Below are positions 26,074 through 36,132 of a stretch of DNA of 64,000 nucleotides, in pieces. The first letter of the stretch is position 1. The number at the start of each line of letters is the position of its first letter. Made by a program: the position numbers and the translations under genes. The DNA is from an uncultured Geobacter sp. (GTDB taxonomy: Bacteria > Desulfobacterota > Desulfuromonadia > Geobacterales > Geobacteraceae), in contig CAIWTU010000083.1 of the NCBI GenBank assembly GCA_903915655.1, forward strand, positions 91,634 to 155,633, in the 5' to 3' direction. The notes beneath the pieces are model-generated. The model saw only the letters and a list, made by a program, of their open reading frames with translations. It was not told the DNA's origin and made no database searches.

Positions 26074-27996
26074 TCACTCGTCAGATAGGGGGAGCTCCAC
26101 GATAAATGACGCCCCACCCAGATCATTATTCTCGACGCAAAGCGTCCCTTTGTGAAGCGAAACGATGTTCCTGCAGATGGTCAGGCCGAGCCCGGTACCT
26201 TTTCCTGTATCTTTGGTCGTAAAAAAGGGATCAAAAATTCTGTTCATCTCCCCTGCAGCAACACCGCAACCATTATCGGCGACAATCACGCGGACAGAGG
26301 CCGGCTTATCGGTACCGATTGTAGATTGAACGGTAATAAGGAGTCGCTTCTCCTCGGTACGGCAGAGGGCGTCGCAAGCGTTGAAGATGAGGTGGGTCAT
26401 CAGCTTGAGCAGACCGTCCATTCCCATCTTGACGGGGATGCGCGCCAGCGGGGGGGTGTAAACAACAGAGACCTGCTCCTCCCGCGTTCTGCTCTCGGAG
26501 ATAATAAGACTTAAGGCAATCACCTCTCGCAGATCACAAATCAACTGTACCATCGGCGGAGAGGGGGACAATTGATTCAACTTTTGGCTGATCGTAACGA
26601 TCCTTTTCAGCTGTTCCCGGCAGATACGCACCCCCTCCAGAGCCTCACAGGGGAGCGGTTCTTCTTGCATGAATTGGAGTCGCGAGGAGATGATGCTGAC
26701 GGGATTCAGGAGTTCGTGGGCAACGCCGGCCACCAGACGGCCGACCGCAGCCTCCTTCTCGAACTGGATCAGCCAGTCCCTTGCCTCCTGCATCTCCTGC
26801 ATGTTATCGACAAGGGCCTGTTCATTCAGCTTGCGGTCCGTGATGTCCTGATGGGTACCCATCACCAGGAATGGCCTCCCCTCCTGCGTCCAGTCGGTCA
26901 CCCTGCCCCGATCGAGGACCCAGACCCAGCTGCCGTTCCGGTGTTTCATCCTGACCTCGCACTCGTAGTAGTCAAGTTCTCCCCGGAAATGTTTCTCCAT
27001 CAGAGCGTAACTGGTCTCAAGATCGTCCGGGTGAGTAAATTTGGCCCATGTATCGATGGAGGTGGGAGATAGCTCCTCCAGGGTGTAGCCGATAATCTCC
27101 GCCCAACGTTCGCTGAAGACTGTCGCACCGGTTTGCACGTTCCACTCCCAGGTCCCGACACGGGTATTATAGATGATGGCAACAAGCTTCCTACGCTCTT
27201 CCAGCAGCGTCTTCTCCGTCTGTTTGAGGGGAGTAATGTCCACCATTGTGGTCAACAAACAGGGAGCATTCCCTGACATAATACGATCGGCGGAAAAAAG
27301 CCCGTGGCGGATAGTTCCGTCCTTGCAGCGGACCCTTGTCTCCACTCCCCGGGCGCGCCCTTCCCTTTCCAGCATCTCAAGAACTTCGGCCCGCGTGCAA
27401 GGATCGACCATGATCCTAAGTTCCCCTGCCGTCTTGCCTACGACCTCGGAAAGGGGGTATCCCAGTGTCGTCAGGAAAACCTCGTTGACCTTGATAAAAC
27501 GGTCATCGGACAGGGAGGAAACCGCCATGAGCACCGGATTGCTATGAAATGACCAAGAAAATAGCTCTTCCGACTGCTTCAGCAGCGACATATCCTTTAC
27601 CACGGCGAACAACGCCAGTTTCCCATTCCACTCCCCCTGAACGATGCGGGTCTCCACCGGGATTTCCGTACCATCCCGGGCGACAATGGGAACCAGGCAG
27701 AAGTCGGCCGGCACGGCAGTCACAAGGCGCGCAGCCTCGTCCCGAAGATCGGGCGAATAAATGGAGAGAAACGGACGGCCGACAAGCTCTGCTTCGCCAT
27801 AACCGAGGCGCCGGCAGGCCACCTGGTTAACATGGATCATCACGCCGTCCGGATCCAGCACGAACAACAGGTCATTGATAGTATTGAACAAAGCCTCGAA
27901 ATCGTCTTGAGAGCGGGCCAACGCCTGACGGCAGAGGATATCCAGAGGAGTTGGCGGAGGAGGTGCCTCAACGTGGCAGTTATCCTTGCTGGTCAT
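26074..27996 (-). CDS. Multi-PAS sensor histidine kinase
   Basis: A 640-residue soluble kinase with three PAS domains: about residues 30-140 (FNTINDLLFVLDPDG), 148-265 (ELFSWSFHSNPVLMAVS) and 270-395 (YNTRVGTWEWNVQTGATVF, a PAS_3/PAC type ending in GTHQDITDRK). Then HisKA with GVAHELLNPVSI (phospho-His) and HATPase_c with N in FNACDAL, ADNGCG and KGTGLGLTICR. No transmembrane segment is present. It likely phosphorylates the NtrC-family regulator encoded next downstream, although a 383-base gap separates them. The signal is unknown. Confidence 0.92.
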   Translation of the reverse strand: MTSKDNCHVEAPPPPTPLDILCRQALARSQDDFEALFNTINDLLFVLDPDGVMIHVNQVACRRLGYGEAELVGRPFLSIYSPDLRDEAARLVTAVPADFCLVPIVARDGTEIPVETRIVQGEWNGKLALFAVVKDMSLLKQSEELFSWSFHSNPVLMAVSSLSDDRFIKVNEVFLTTLGYPLSEVVGKTAGELRIMVDPCTRAEVLEMLEREGRARGVETRVRCKDGTIRHGLFSADRIMSGNAPCLLTTMVDITPLKQTEKTLLEERRKLVAIIYNTRVGTWEWNVQTGATVFSERWAEIIGYTLEELSPTSIDTWAKFTHPDDLETSYALMEKHFRGELDYYECEVRMKHRNGSWVWVLDRGRVTDWTQEGRPFLVMGTHQDITDRKLNEQALVDNMQEMQEARDWLIQFEKEAAVGRLVAGVAHELLNPVSIISSRLQFMQEEPLPCEALEGVRICREQLKRIVTISQKLNQLSPSPPMVQLICDLREVIALSLIISESRTREEQVSVVYTPPLARIPVKMGMDGLLKLMTHLIFNACDALCRTEEKRLLITVQSTIGTDKPASVRVIVADNGCGVAAGEMNRIFDPFFTTKDTGKGTGLGLTICRNIVSLHKGTLCVENNDLGGASFIVELPLSDE

Positions 27997-28039
27997 GGTT
28001 TATGACTCCTTGATTTTCCAATGCGCTGCCGGAACGGCA

Positions 28040-28930
28040 TCATCGACCTCCCTCTCCATCGTTGTATCCCCTGATTTTCAGGCGGCCTGCGAGGTCATCT
28101 ATAAACTGTCGCGCCGACCGACCTGAACGCTGTCCTTTGCTGAGAGCCCAGCGTAGCGCGTCGGTACGGAGGAGATCTTTTTCTATTGGCAAAGCCATCC
28201 GGGCGGCGTAGTGCTCGACGACGGCAAGATAAGTCTCCTGGCTGAAGGCGTAGAAACTCAGATTCAGGCCGAACCTGTCGGCAAGTGACAGTTTTTCAGA
28301 GAGTGCCTCCTCCGGATGAATTTCACGGCCAAGATTATCGTCCATCGGTTCGGGCATCAGGTGACGTCGGTTTGAAGTTGCGTAGAGGAGCACATTCTCA
28401 GGTTTCTGCTCAATCCCCCCTTCCAGAACCGCCTTCAGCTCCCGATATGAAATCTCTCCTTCGTCAAAGGAAAGGTCATCGCAGAACATGATGAACCGGT
28501 AAGGGATGCCGCGCAAAGACCTGACGATGCTTGTAAGGGAAAGAAGATCGTTTTTCTGCACCTCGATAAGACGGAGCCCCTTCGGGGCAAAGATCCGGAG
28601 CAACCCCTTGACGCAGGACGATTTGCCGGTCCCCCTTTCACCCCAGAGCAGTACGTTATTGGCCGGGTATCCATCAACGAACTGGGCACTGTTTCTGATC
28701 AACTCAGCCCTCGCGGCATCGACACCTACAAGGTTATCAAGATCAAACAGATGCGGATGTTCCACCGGAATTATACTACCCGCGTCCTTCCTCTTTACCC
28801 AGCGAAAGGCGATATGGCTCTCAAAGATCGAAGGGTCCAAGTCCGGCAGAGGGGAAACCGTTTGGAGGATCCCTTCAACTTTGTCCAGCAGCCGATCCAT
28901 TTTAGAGATAATTCTGTCCCACTTTTCCAT
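28040..28930 (-). CDS. DUF815 family ATPase
   Basis: A 296-residue AAA-like ATPase of the DUF815 family: Walker A LLWGERGTGKSSCVKG, Walker B RFIMFCDDLSF, sensor YATSNRRHLMPE, and the arginine-finger region LADRFGLNLSFYAF, all at family positions. The N-terminal 80 residues contain the conserved WVKRKDAGSIIPVEHPH. The ATG at 28930 follows AAGGGGATGC. Function is not known for the family. It is at the upstream end of the gas-vesicle island and may be a further ATPase of that system, or simply a neighbour. Confidence 0.85.
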   Translation of the reverse strand: MEKWDRIISKMDRLLDKVEGILQTVSPLPDLDPSIFESHIAFRWVKRKDAGSIIPVEHPHLFDLDNLVGVDAARAELIRNSAQFVDGYPANNVLLWGERGTGKSSCVKGLLRIFAPKGLRLIEVQKNDLLSLTSIVRSLRGIPYRFIMFCDDLSFDEGEISYRELKAVLEGGIEQKPENVLLYATSNRRHLMPEPMDDNLGREIHPEEALSEKLSLADRFGLNLSFYAFSQETYLAVVEHYAARMALPIEKDLLRTDALRWALSKGQRSGRSARQFIDDLAGRLKIRGYNDGEGGR

Positions 28931-29034
28931 GCATCCCCTTCCAGTCAAAGTGCTAAATGTATATCCCTTGAGGTGACAAACCCCCTCCCCCACAGGACGG
29001 CCGTCTCACGGTATCTCCGGGAAGGAATCTATCC

Positions 29035-29892
29035 TTACCTCTGGAGTCGGGGGTCAATCGCATCCCTGATTCCCTCTCCCAGCAGATTGTACGCAAGGAC
29101 CGTTACGAGAATTGCAAGTCCGGGGTAGAGAGAGAGCCACCAGGCAAACTCGATATAATCTTTTCCTGAGGTAAGTATATTACCCCAGCTTGGCGTAGGG
29201 GGCTGAACCCCGATACCGAGAAACGAAAGAGCCGATTCGGTCAGTATGGCGCCGGCTACGCCGAGAGTTGCGGCAACCAGCACCGGGGCCATGGCGTTGG
29301 GGAGGATATGACGGAATATGATGCGCAGGTCGGAGGCCCCTATCGACCTGGCAGCCAGGATAAAATCCCGTTCCTTCAGTGAAAGCACTTCAGCCCGTAC
29401 CAGCCTGGCAACACCCATCCAGCCGGTTACCCCTATCACCATCATGATATACCAGATAGACGGTTCCAGTACAGCAATAACCGCCAGAATCAGAAAGAAG
29501 GTTGGAAAACAGAGCATTATATCGACCATCCGCATAAGAAGAGTGTCGATCCAGCCGCCATAGTAACCTGAGAGCAACCCGACGACGGTCCCGATAAGCA
29601 TAGCTATTCCTACCGCCACGAAACCGACTTTCAGAGATATGCGCGCACCAAAAATCACCCTTGTGAATACATCGCGACCAAGCTCATCGGTCCCCATCCA
29701 GTGTGCCGTGGAAGGGGGCATGAGAACGTTGTATGCGTCAATAACCGCAGGATTATAAGGAGCTATGTATGGGGCAAGAAAGGAGAGAAAGAAAAGTAAA
29801 ATAACAATCAGACCACCGGCTAGGGCAAACCGGTTTCGCGCGAACCTTTTCCAGAAAACTTCATAAAAATAGCTGTTTTTCAGATGCCTCAC
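29035..29892 (-). CDS. Dipeptide/oligopeptide ABC transporter permease (DppC-like)
   Basis: An inner-membrane permease of about 285 residues with six membrane segments and the EAA loop region (LVRAEVLSLKERDFILAARSIGASDLRI). An N-terminal OppC_N segment (KNSYFYEVFWKRFARNRFAL) precedes the first membrane span. The GTG at 29892 with AGGGAGTTGGGA ahead is preferred; an ATG at 29919 overlapping dppB is possible but has no ribosome-binding site. It is the last gene of an operon with a DppB-like permease, a binding protein and a TPR protein; ATPase genes are not in this operon. Confidence 0.9.
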   Translation of the reverse strand: MRHLKNSYFYEVFWKRFARNRFALAGGLIVILLFFLSFLAPYIAPYNPAVIDAYNVLMPPSTAHWMGTDELGRDVFTRVIFGARISLKVGFVAVGIAMLIGTVVGLLSGYYGGWIDTLLMRMVDIMLCFPTFFLILAVIAVLEPSIWYIMMVIGVTGWMGVARLVRAEVLSLKERDFILAARSIGASDLRIIFRHILPNAMAPVLVAATLGVAGAILTESALSFLGIGVQPPTPSWGNILTSGKDYIEFAWWLSLYPGLAILVTVLAYNLLGEGIRDAIDPRLQR

Positions 29893-29905
29893 TCCCAACT
29901 CCCTA

Positions 29906-30886
29906 TCAGCCCTTGCCATGGCGAATACGTGGATCGGCAAATGCGTAGCTGATATCTGCAAGCAGATTCCCCACAAGTGTAAGCAGAGCGCCAATCACCA
30001 GTATCCCCATAACCAATGGGTAATCCCTGGACATTACCCCCATGTAAAAAAGCTGCCCCATTCCCGGGATGGCAAAAATGGTCTCGAAAATCACGCTTCC
30101 TCCAATCAGGCCTGGGAGTGAAAATCCGAGCAGTGTAATTACGGGGAGGAGGGCATTGCGGAGGGCATGCCGGAAAATCACCGACCTCTCGGTGAGTCCC
30201 TTGGCACGCGCTGTGGTAATGTAATCCTGGCGGATTACCTCCAGCATGGTGGAGCGCATATAGCGTGACAGGCCGGCCAGGCTTCCGAAGGTGGCAATTA
30301 TTATCGGAAGCAGGAGATGTTTAAGCATGTCCCAGAACCATCGGATTGCACCGAAACTTTCGCTTCCGAGCGAATGAAGACCCGATATCGGAAGCCAGGC
30401 AAGTTTTACCCCGAACAGATACATGAGGAGAAGCGCCAGCCAGAATGTCGGGACCGCAAAACCGGCAAAGACGAACACCGTTATCCCCTTGTCCAGCGCT
30501 GTATCCTGGTGTGTGGCGGCAAATATGCCAATGGGAATAGCCAGACAGAATTCAATTATGAGAGCCATGATACTGAGTGAAAGAGTTATCGGAATCCGCT
30601 CGGAAATCTTGTCGATGACCGGGCGGTTATCCGGGGCGAAGGATCGGCCGAAATCAAGCACGGAGAGGCGCTTCAGCCAGGAGAGATACTGAACGTGGAG
30701 CGGTTTGTCAAGCCCATAAAATGTCCGCATCCGCTCTCTGGCCGCAGCAGAGACCTTCGGGCTCATGGCAGTCTGCATCTCTACAGGTTCGCCTGGCGCC
30801 AGGTGGATCACTGTGAAGGTGATGAGTGTAATCCCGAGAAAAAGCGGAAACATCATGAGAAGACGTTTTATCAGGTAGTTGGTCAT
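29906..30886 (-). CDS. Dipeptide/oligopeptide ABC transporter permease (DppB-like)
   Basis: A 326-residue permease: N-terminal span [18 protein letters not shown], the family motif HLAPGEPV, and the EAA loop [28 protein letters not shown], all typical of DppB/OppB. It forms the transmembrane pore with the DppC-like protein. It begins 46 bases after the binding-protein stop. Substrate specificity cannot be read from the permease. Confidence 0.93.
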   Translation of the reverse strand: MTNYLIKRLLMMFPLFLGITLITFTVIHLAPGEPVEMQTAMSPKVSAAARERMRTFYGLDKPLHVQYLSWLKRLSVLDFGRSFAPDNRPVIDKISERIPITLSLSIMALIIEFCLAIPIGIFAATHQDTALDKGITVFVFAGFAVPTFWLALLLMYLFGVKLAWLPISGLHSLGSESFGAIRWFWDMLKHLLLPIIIATFGSLAGLSRYMRSTMLEVIRQDYITTARAKGLTERSVIFRHALRNALLPVITLLGFSLPGLIGGSVIFETIFAIPGMGQLFYMGVMSRDYPLVMGILVIGALLTLVGNLLADISYAFADPRIRHGKG

Positions 30887-30932
30887 CAGGTCCCGTACCG
30901 CAAATTATGTCTGGTTTCCATCCGGAAACGGT

Positions 30933-32552
30933 CTAGTAAATCTGAGCTTCTTTTGGCGCATACCAGCGTATAAAATTGTACCTGATCCCTGCCGGGGCCG
31001 GTTCAATACCCTGGAAACGAGAATTCACCACCGGTAATGCATCTGGTACGTACAAAAAAGTGTACGGCTGATCTTCGGCGAATATCTCCTGGATTCGAAA
31101 ATAGGAGCGCCGCCGTTTCCGCCAGTCAAAGGTGCTCCTCCCCTCTTCGAGGAGACGGTCAACCTCTGGATTGCTGTAGCCTATGAAATTCAGCTCCTTA
31201 GGCCCCGTCTTGCTGGAATGCCAGACATCGTAGAGATCCGGGTCCTGGCCGATGGTCCATCCCATGATTACCGCATCGAAATTTCGTTTATCGATATACT
31301 GGCTGAGAAATGCGGCCCACTCGATTATACGCGGTTTAACCTCTATCCCTACGTCTTTAAGTCGCTGCTGGATGATCTGCAGGGTTTTTGCCCGTTCGGC
31401 GTTCCCCTGATTGGTGATGATGACAAACTGGAATGGCTTTCCATCCTTAACCAGGATCCCTGCGCCGTTTTTCTCCTTCCAGCCAGCCTCGGCCAGCAGG
31501 CGCTTTGCCCTTTCGGGATTATAGTCAAAATCCTTGATCCCTGGATTGAAGGCAAGGGTACCAGGCTTGTACGGACCATGGGCAATCTGCCCCATACCAA
31601 GCAGAACGCCATGGATGATTTCATCCTTGTTGATTGCGGATGTGATGGCCTGACGCACACGCCTGTCGGAAAAGAGGGGATTCTTGAGATTATACCCGAG
31701 ATAGGTATAGGCAGACGCAGGATAACGGTACTTGCCGAAGCCCTCTCTGAACCGTGTCGAACCGGTTTCACGCTGATACTGAACCGGTGACAATCCCATC
31801 ATATCTACCCCCCCGGCCTTGAGTTCCATGAACATGGTGGAACTGTCCGGAATTATACGGTAGACATAACGGTTTATATAAGGCCGGCCTTCATAGTAGT
31901 CAGGATTGAATTCAAGGGTCAGTTTCTGCCCCGGGACCCATTCCCTGAAACGATAGGGGCCAGTCCCGACGGGATGCCGCGAAAGTGGGCTTCTGGTGAT
32001 ATCATTCCCTTCCAGCAGGTGAGCAGGGAGAATCGACATTCCCCAGGACTCGAGGGCAGGTGCGTACGGCCTTGCATAGGTAACGCGAAAAGTATACGGA
32101 TCGGGGGCCTCGGCCTTTATCACCTGTTTAAAAGATTCCGCATAGGCGGTCGGGGTTTTGGGGTCTATTGTCACACGATAGGAATAAAGGACATCCCTCG
32201 AAGTGAAATCACGTCCGTCGTGCCACTTTACCCCCCTGCGGAGATGGAAAGTCATAACAAGACCATCCGCTGAAATATCCCAAGAACGCGCAAGATCGCC
32301 TTCAAGCTGCAGATTCCTGTCATACCGGACAAGACCGTTATATATCAGCCCCGCCACCTCATGTGAAGCACTGTCCGAGGCAAGGGTAGGGATGAGTGTC
32401 GAAGGTTCTCCGATACTGCCGGTAACCATGGTATCGCCGTATGCGGGTTTCCCCGTTTTAGGGGGCAAAGGCCCGGATCTTTCACTCTTATTACAGGAGG
32501 CGAGCGCTACAAAAAGCAAGAGAATCAAGCCTGAAAGCCACCTCTCTCTCAT
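30933..32552 (-). CDS. Peptide-binding lipoprotein, solute-binding family 5
   Basis: A 539-residue periplasmic binding lipoprotein. Signal sequence with lipobox VALASC (Cys20 region), then the family 5 signature: IGEPSTLIPTLASDSASHEVAGLIYNGLV is the conserved start and LARSWDIS.DGL and FHLRRGVKWHDG follow. It delivers peptides or similar solutes to the DppBC-like permeases encoded downstream. Its ATG overlaps the stop of the TPR gene by 4 bases, which suggests the two are made together. Confidence 0.94.
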   Translation of the reverse strand: MRERWLSGLILLLFVALASCNKSERSGPLPPKTGKPAYGDTMVTGSIGEPSTLIPTLASDSASHEVAGLIYNGLVRYDRNLQLEGDLARSWDISADGLVMTFHLRRGVKWHDGRDFTSRDVLYSYRVTIDPKTPTAYAESFKQVIKAEAPDPYTFRVTYARPYAPALESWGMSILPAHLLEGNDITRSPLSRHPVGTGPYRFREWVPGQKLTLEFNPDYYEGRPYINRYVYRIIPDSSTMFMELKAGGVDMMGLSPVQYQRETGSTRFREGFGKYRYPASAYTYLGYNLKNPLFSDRRVRQAITSAINKDEIIHGVLLGMGQIAHGPYKPGTLAFNPGIKDFDYNPERAKRLLAEAGWKEKNGAGILVKDGKPFQFVIITNQGNAERAKTLQIIQQRLKDVGIEVKPRIIEWAAFLSQYIDKRNFDAVIMGWTIGQDPDLYDVWHSSKTGPKELNFIGYSNPEVDRLLEEGRSTFDWRKRRRSYFRIQEIFAEDQPYTFLYVPDALPVVNSRFQGIEPAPAGIRYNFIRWYAPKEAQIY

Positions 32553-34270
32553 TTCTCACCTATCTCGGCCTTGATTTTCCTGATCCTTTCGATATAGTCC
32601 CTGTTGTCCCGCTCGATTTCAAGGGCGCGCTGGAAAAGGGAGATGGCGCGCCGGTTTTCGCGCCGGGCGTAATAAACCTCAGCAAGATGTGCGAGAATAG
32701 TGGCGTCATCATCAACCAGTCTGGACGCCTTCTCCAGACTGGTTGCGGCATCATCGTAACGCTTCAGACGGAAATAGACCCAGCCAAGACTGTCCAGGAT
32801 AAAACCGTCATCAGGTCGGAGGGAGACGGCCTTTTTCAGATATATTAATGCCTCTTCAAGATTCACCCCCATCTCTGCGTAAGTATATCCGAGATAGTTG
32901 AGTACCTGGGGATCATCAGGGGTGAGGAGAAGAACTTTTTTCAGCCGTGCTATACTGGCACCCTTGTCGCCCAGTTTATCGTAGAGGATGCCTATCCGGA
33001 ATTGAATCGCCGGGTCATCGGGAATAGTTGATTCAACGCCAGTCAGCAGGTCGAGACTCTCCCGGAGACGTTCAAGAGATTCATAGAGCCCTGCCAGATA
33101 AAGATAGAGGTCCATCCGCTTCGGCTGTTCGGCGATGGCCTCCTTCAGCAGTTTAATACCTTTTTCAGGCTCCCCCTTGTCCTTGTAGACAAAGGCGGTC
33201 TGCGCCTGAGCTTCGTAGAAATTGAACGCTGATTTCGGTATCTTGGCAAATTCCACGATAGCTCGGTCGTAATCTTCTTTTTCTTCGTAGGCGGATGCCA
33301 GGTAAAAGCGGATGTTGTAGGCTTGCGGTTCCTCTTTCAGGATTGCCTCAAATTCAGTGATCGATTCATCATAACGCTCCAGCTCAAAATAAATCAACCC
33401 CATTTTCCGGTGTATCTCAAGACCGGTGGGACCCCTGGAGGAAACCTTTTTCAACAGGGCAAGGGCATCGTCCAGACGCTCCTGCTGAACATAGAGCTGG
33501 ACAAGTTGCTGCAGAACATTCAGATTGGCAGGATTATTATCAAGGAGATCCCTATAGACAGCAATGGCCTGATCGGGAAGACCCTGCCCCTCCAGAGAAA
33601 GGCCGAGATCGATCAAGGCCTGCTCGAAATCCGGTCTCAACTCTAAAGCCTTTTTATAGTAATCTGATGCTTCCCGGAAAAGCTTCATCTGGTCATAGGT
33701 TTTCCCAAGGTAATAGTAACCTGACACGGAGTCGGGTGCCACCTTTAAAAGTTCCTTCAAGGTATTGACGCCACTCTCATACTCAAAGAGCTTGACATAG
33801 GAAACAGCCAGATTAATATAGGCGTCCTCATTTGCCAAATCTAGTTCCATCGCTTTTTTTAAATGCGGAATAGCCTCCTTGTCCCGGCCAAGGGCTGCAA
33901 GCATGACTCCTGCCAGAAATTGTGCCGGACGGTATTCAGGGTCACAGGTGAGAGCTTTTTCGCACGCTGCAAGGGCTTCCTTTGGTCTGTTCATCTTAAG
34001 ATAAATATCAGCCATTTTCTTGTAGAGAAAGGCCGACTCCGGATCTTCACTGATAGCGTCCCGCAACAGAGCCAGTGCGCCATCCATGTCACCGTCGATA
34101 ACGTGCAGTCGCGCTGTGGCGTATCGGTATAATGCCCTGGAAGTAGCCTTCGATGTAGTCATCTTCTGAGGAACAGTCATGGATGTCGACGGTTTTATGT
34201 CGTCATTTGAGGCCAAAGCCGGAAGAGAGGCGCCGAAAAGGGTCACGATGATTAAATATTTTATATCCAT
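32549..34270 (-). CDS. Exported TPR-repeat protein
   Basis: A 573-residue protein with a signal peptide (YLIIVTLFGASLPALAS) and about fourteen tetratricopeptide repeats filling the rest, for example AFLYKKMADIYLKMNRPKEA and IQFRIGILYDKLGDKGASI. It is the first gene of the peptide-importer operon. TPR proteins are scaffolds; its link to the transporter is contextual only. The 255 bases upstream, shared with the divergent APH/ATPase gene, must carry both promoters, but no convincing promoter was picked out. Confidence 0.9.
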   Translation of the reverse strand: MDIKYLIIVTLFGASLPALASNDDIKPSTSMTVPQKMTTSKATSRALYRYATARLHVIDGDMDGALALLRDAISEDPESAFLYKKMADIYLKMNRPKEALAACEKALTCDPEYRPAQFLAGVMLAALGRDKEAIPHLKKAMELDLANEDAYINLAVSYVKLFEYESGVNTLKELLKVAPDSVSGYYYLGKTYDQMKLFREASDYYKKALELRPDFEQALIDLGLSLEGQGLPDQAIAVYRDLLDNNPANLNVLQQLVQLYVQQERLDDALALLKKVSSRGPTGLEIHRKMGLIYFELERYDESITEFEAILKEEPQAYNIRFYLASAYEEKEDYDRAIVEFAKIPKSAFNFYEAQAQTAFVYKDKGEPEKGIKLLKEAIAEQPKRMDLYLYLAGLYESLERLRESLDLLTGVESTIPDDPAIQFRIGILYDKLGDKGASIARLKKVLLLTPDDPQVLNYLGYTYAEMGVNLEEALIYLKKAVSLRPDDGFILDSLGWVYFRLKRYDDAATSLEKASRLVDDDATILAHLAEVYYARRENRRAISLFQRALEIERDNRDYIERIRKIKAEIGEK

Positions 34271-34525
34271 AGTTGCTATTCCTGCAGAAAAAACCAGACA
34301 AACGAATAACGGCTTACTCTATAGGCAAATAATCCGCTCTCATTGTCTGGCTCTAATCATGCTTGGCGATCTGAAGATGAAATAATAAGGTTTGACCTAA
34401 AAAGTTACCATAAATCTACTAGTGCGTCAAACGTTTATCTCCCCCGTTTTTTGTTTCTCCTGTTGCGCACGGTACAGGTTATGGTAATGTTTTTTGTAGA
34501 ATTTTCTCTATATTGAGGGACCTTT

Positions 34526-36088
34526 ATGGAGCAGCAATACATAAAAGATTTATTGAAACCTTCCGCTTATCCAGAAGTGACCAGAACGGTAACCCTTGTC
34601 CAGACACATGTCTCGCTCCTTTTTCTTACCGACAACCATGTCTACAAGATAAAGAAACCGGTAGATCTCGGTTTTCTGAACTTTACCACCGTCGACCGGA
34701 GACGCTTTTACTGTGAAGAAGAAGTTCGCCTTAACCGAAGACTTTGTCCAGACATCTATCTGGGGGTTGTACAACTGCGCGAATCCGGCGAGGGGGTCAC
34801 CTTTCATACCGATGGCAGAATTGTCGATTACGCTGTCAGGATGCGCAGATTGCCAGAAGAGAGAATGCTTGACCGGCTATTAAGGGAGAACCTCGTTAAA
34901 GAAGCGGCGGTCAAGGAAATCGCCAGAACCATAGCAGAATTTCACAAGAGGGCTGAAAGGAGCGATGAAATAGACCGATACGGCGGTCTGCAGACCATCG
35001 CGGCCAACTGGGAGGAGAATCTCCGGCAGATTGCCGACTCTGTCGGGATCACTATAGAACGAAAGGATCTGGAACTTATACAGGATTGGGTAAACGACTT
35101 TATGGAAAGAGAGGCCCCCCTTTTTGCCAGAAGGATTTCCGGCGGTTTTATACGTGACTGCGATGGCGACATCCACGCGGGAAACATCTGCCTTGCAGAT
35201 AAAGTATATATCTTTGACTGTATAGAATTCAACAAACGTTTTCGCTACATCGACACCGCCGCAGATATCGCCTTTCTCGTCATGGATCTGGATTACCATA
35301 ACAATATGGCGTATGCAGAGATATTGGTGAGGGAGTATCTCTCTGCCAGCAACGACACCGGACTCACAGGCCTGCTCGACTTTTATAAAATCTATCGCGC
35401 CTTCGTACGGGGAAAAGTCGAGAGTATTCGTCTGCATGACAGAGAGATCCCCGCTCAGGATAGAGCGGCGGCCAAAGAATCGGCTAAACGTCATTTCAGA
35501 CTGGCAACAGGTTATATCCTGCGCCGGAAACTGGCGCCGAGCCTTATCATCTTTTCCGGCCTAATGGGGACAGGGAAGAGTACGATCTCCTCCAGACTGG
35601 CCTTTGAACTTGGACTGGATATTGTCCGCTCGGATGTCATCCGGAAGAAAATTGCTGAAACAGCTGAGACGGTACAGAGTTTTTTCGAGTTCGGTGAAGG
35701 GATATACAGCGATGACTTTACACTGACCACATATGAAAAGTTGCTGAGTGCAGGCGAAACGGCTCTCGCATCGGGACGGAGTATTATCATTGACGCTTCA
35801 TGCAGCCGGAAATGCCACCGGGAATTATTCCGGACCCTGTCGCAAAAACTTGCCGTTGGATTCTATATCATACAGACCGATTGTTCGGATGATCTGGCCA
35901 GAACCCGCTTGACCCGGCGTTTGCAAAACGGGACTGATCCTTCCGATGGACGATGGGAGCTGTTTTATCGGCAAAAGGCCAGGTTTGAACGAATAGATGA
36001 AAGCGAAGGGGGGCTGCTATTGCTGGATAGTTCCCTGCCGATAGAGGAAAATATTGACCTGATCCACCATTTCCTCGGGTTACGATAA
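34526..36088 (+). CDS. Aminoglycoside phosphotransferase-like/P-loop ATPase fusion protein
   Basis: A 520-residue cytoplasmic protein of two parts. Residues 1-330 are an APH-fold kinase-like domain: VYKIKKPVDLGFLNF (lysine of the nucleotide-binding lobe), FIRDCDGDIHAGNICL (catalytic loop, HAGN) and IFDCIEFNKRFRYID (metal-binding D). Residues 345-520 are a zeta-toxin/gluconate-kinase-like P-loop ATPase (SGLMGTGKSTISSRLA, then RSDVIRKKI). The fused family is widespread in Deltaproteobacteria, with unknown substrate; antibiotic resistance should not be assumed. A GAGGG lies 7 bases before the ATG. Confidence 0.88.
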   Translation: MEQQYIKDLLKPSAYPEVTRTVTLVQTHVSLLFLTDNHVYKIKKPVDLGFLNFTTVDRRRFYCEEEVRLNRRLCPDIYLGVVQLRESGEGVTFHTDGRIVDYAVRMRRLPEERMLDRLLRENLVKEAAVKEIARTIAEFHKRAERSDEIDRYGGLQTIAANWEENLRQIADSVGITIERKDLELIQDWVNDFMEREAPLFARRISGGFIRDCDGDIHAGNICLADKVYIFDCIEFNKRFRYIDTAADIAFLVMDLDYHNNMAYAEILVREYLSASNDTGLTGLLDFYKIYRAFVRGKVESIRLHDREIPAQDRAAAKESAKRHFRLATGYILRRKLAPSLIIFSGLMGTGKSTISSRLAFELGLDIVRSDVIRKKIAETAETVQSFFEFGEGIYSDDFTLTTYEKLLSAGETALASGRSIIIDASCSRKCHRELFRTLSQKLAVGFYIIQTDCSDDLARTRLTRRLQNGTDPSDGRWELFYRQKARFERIDESEGGLLLLDSSLPIEENIDLIHHFLGLR

Positions 36089-36132
36089 TCTGTTGGCCGA
36101 AGGGAAAGGGGTCTTATTGAGAAGATCAGAGC

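Noticed and set aside
34526..36088. Annotation as an aminoglycoside resistance kinase
   Set aside because: The fold is APH-like but the fused family is widespread and not linked to resistance; no resistance context is present.
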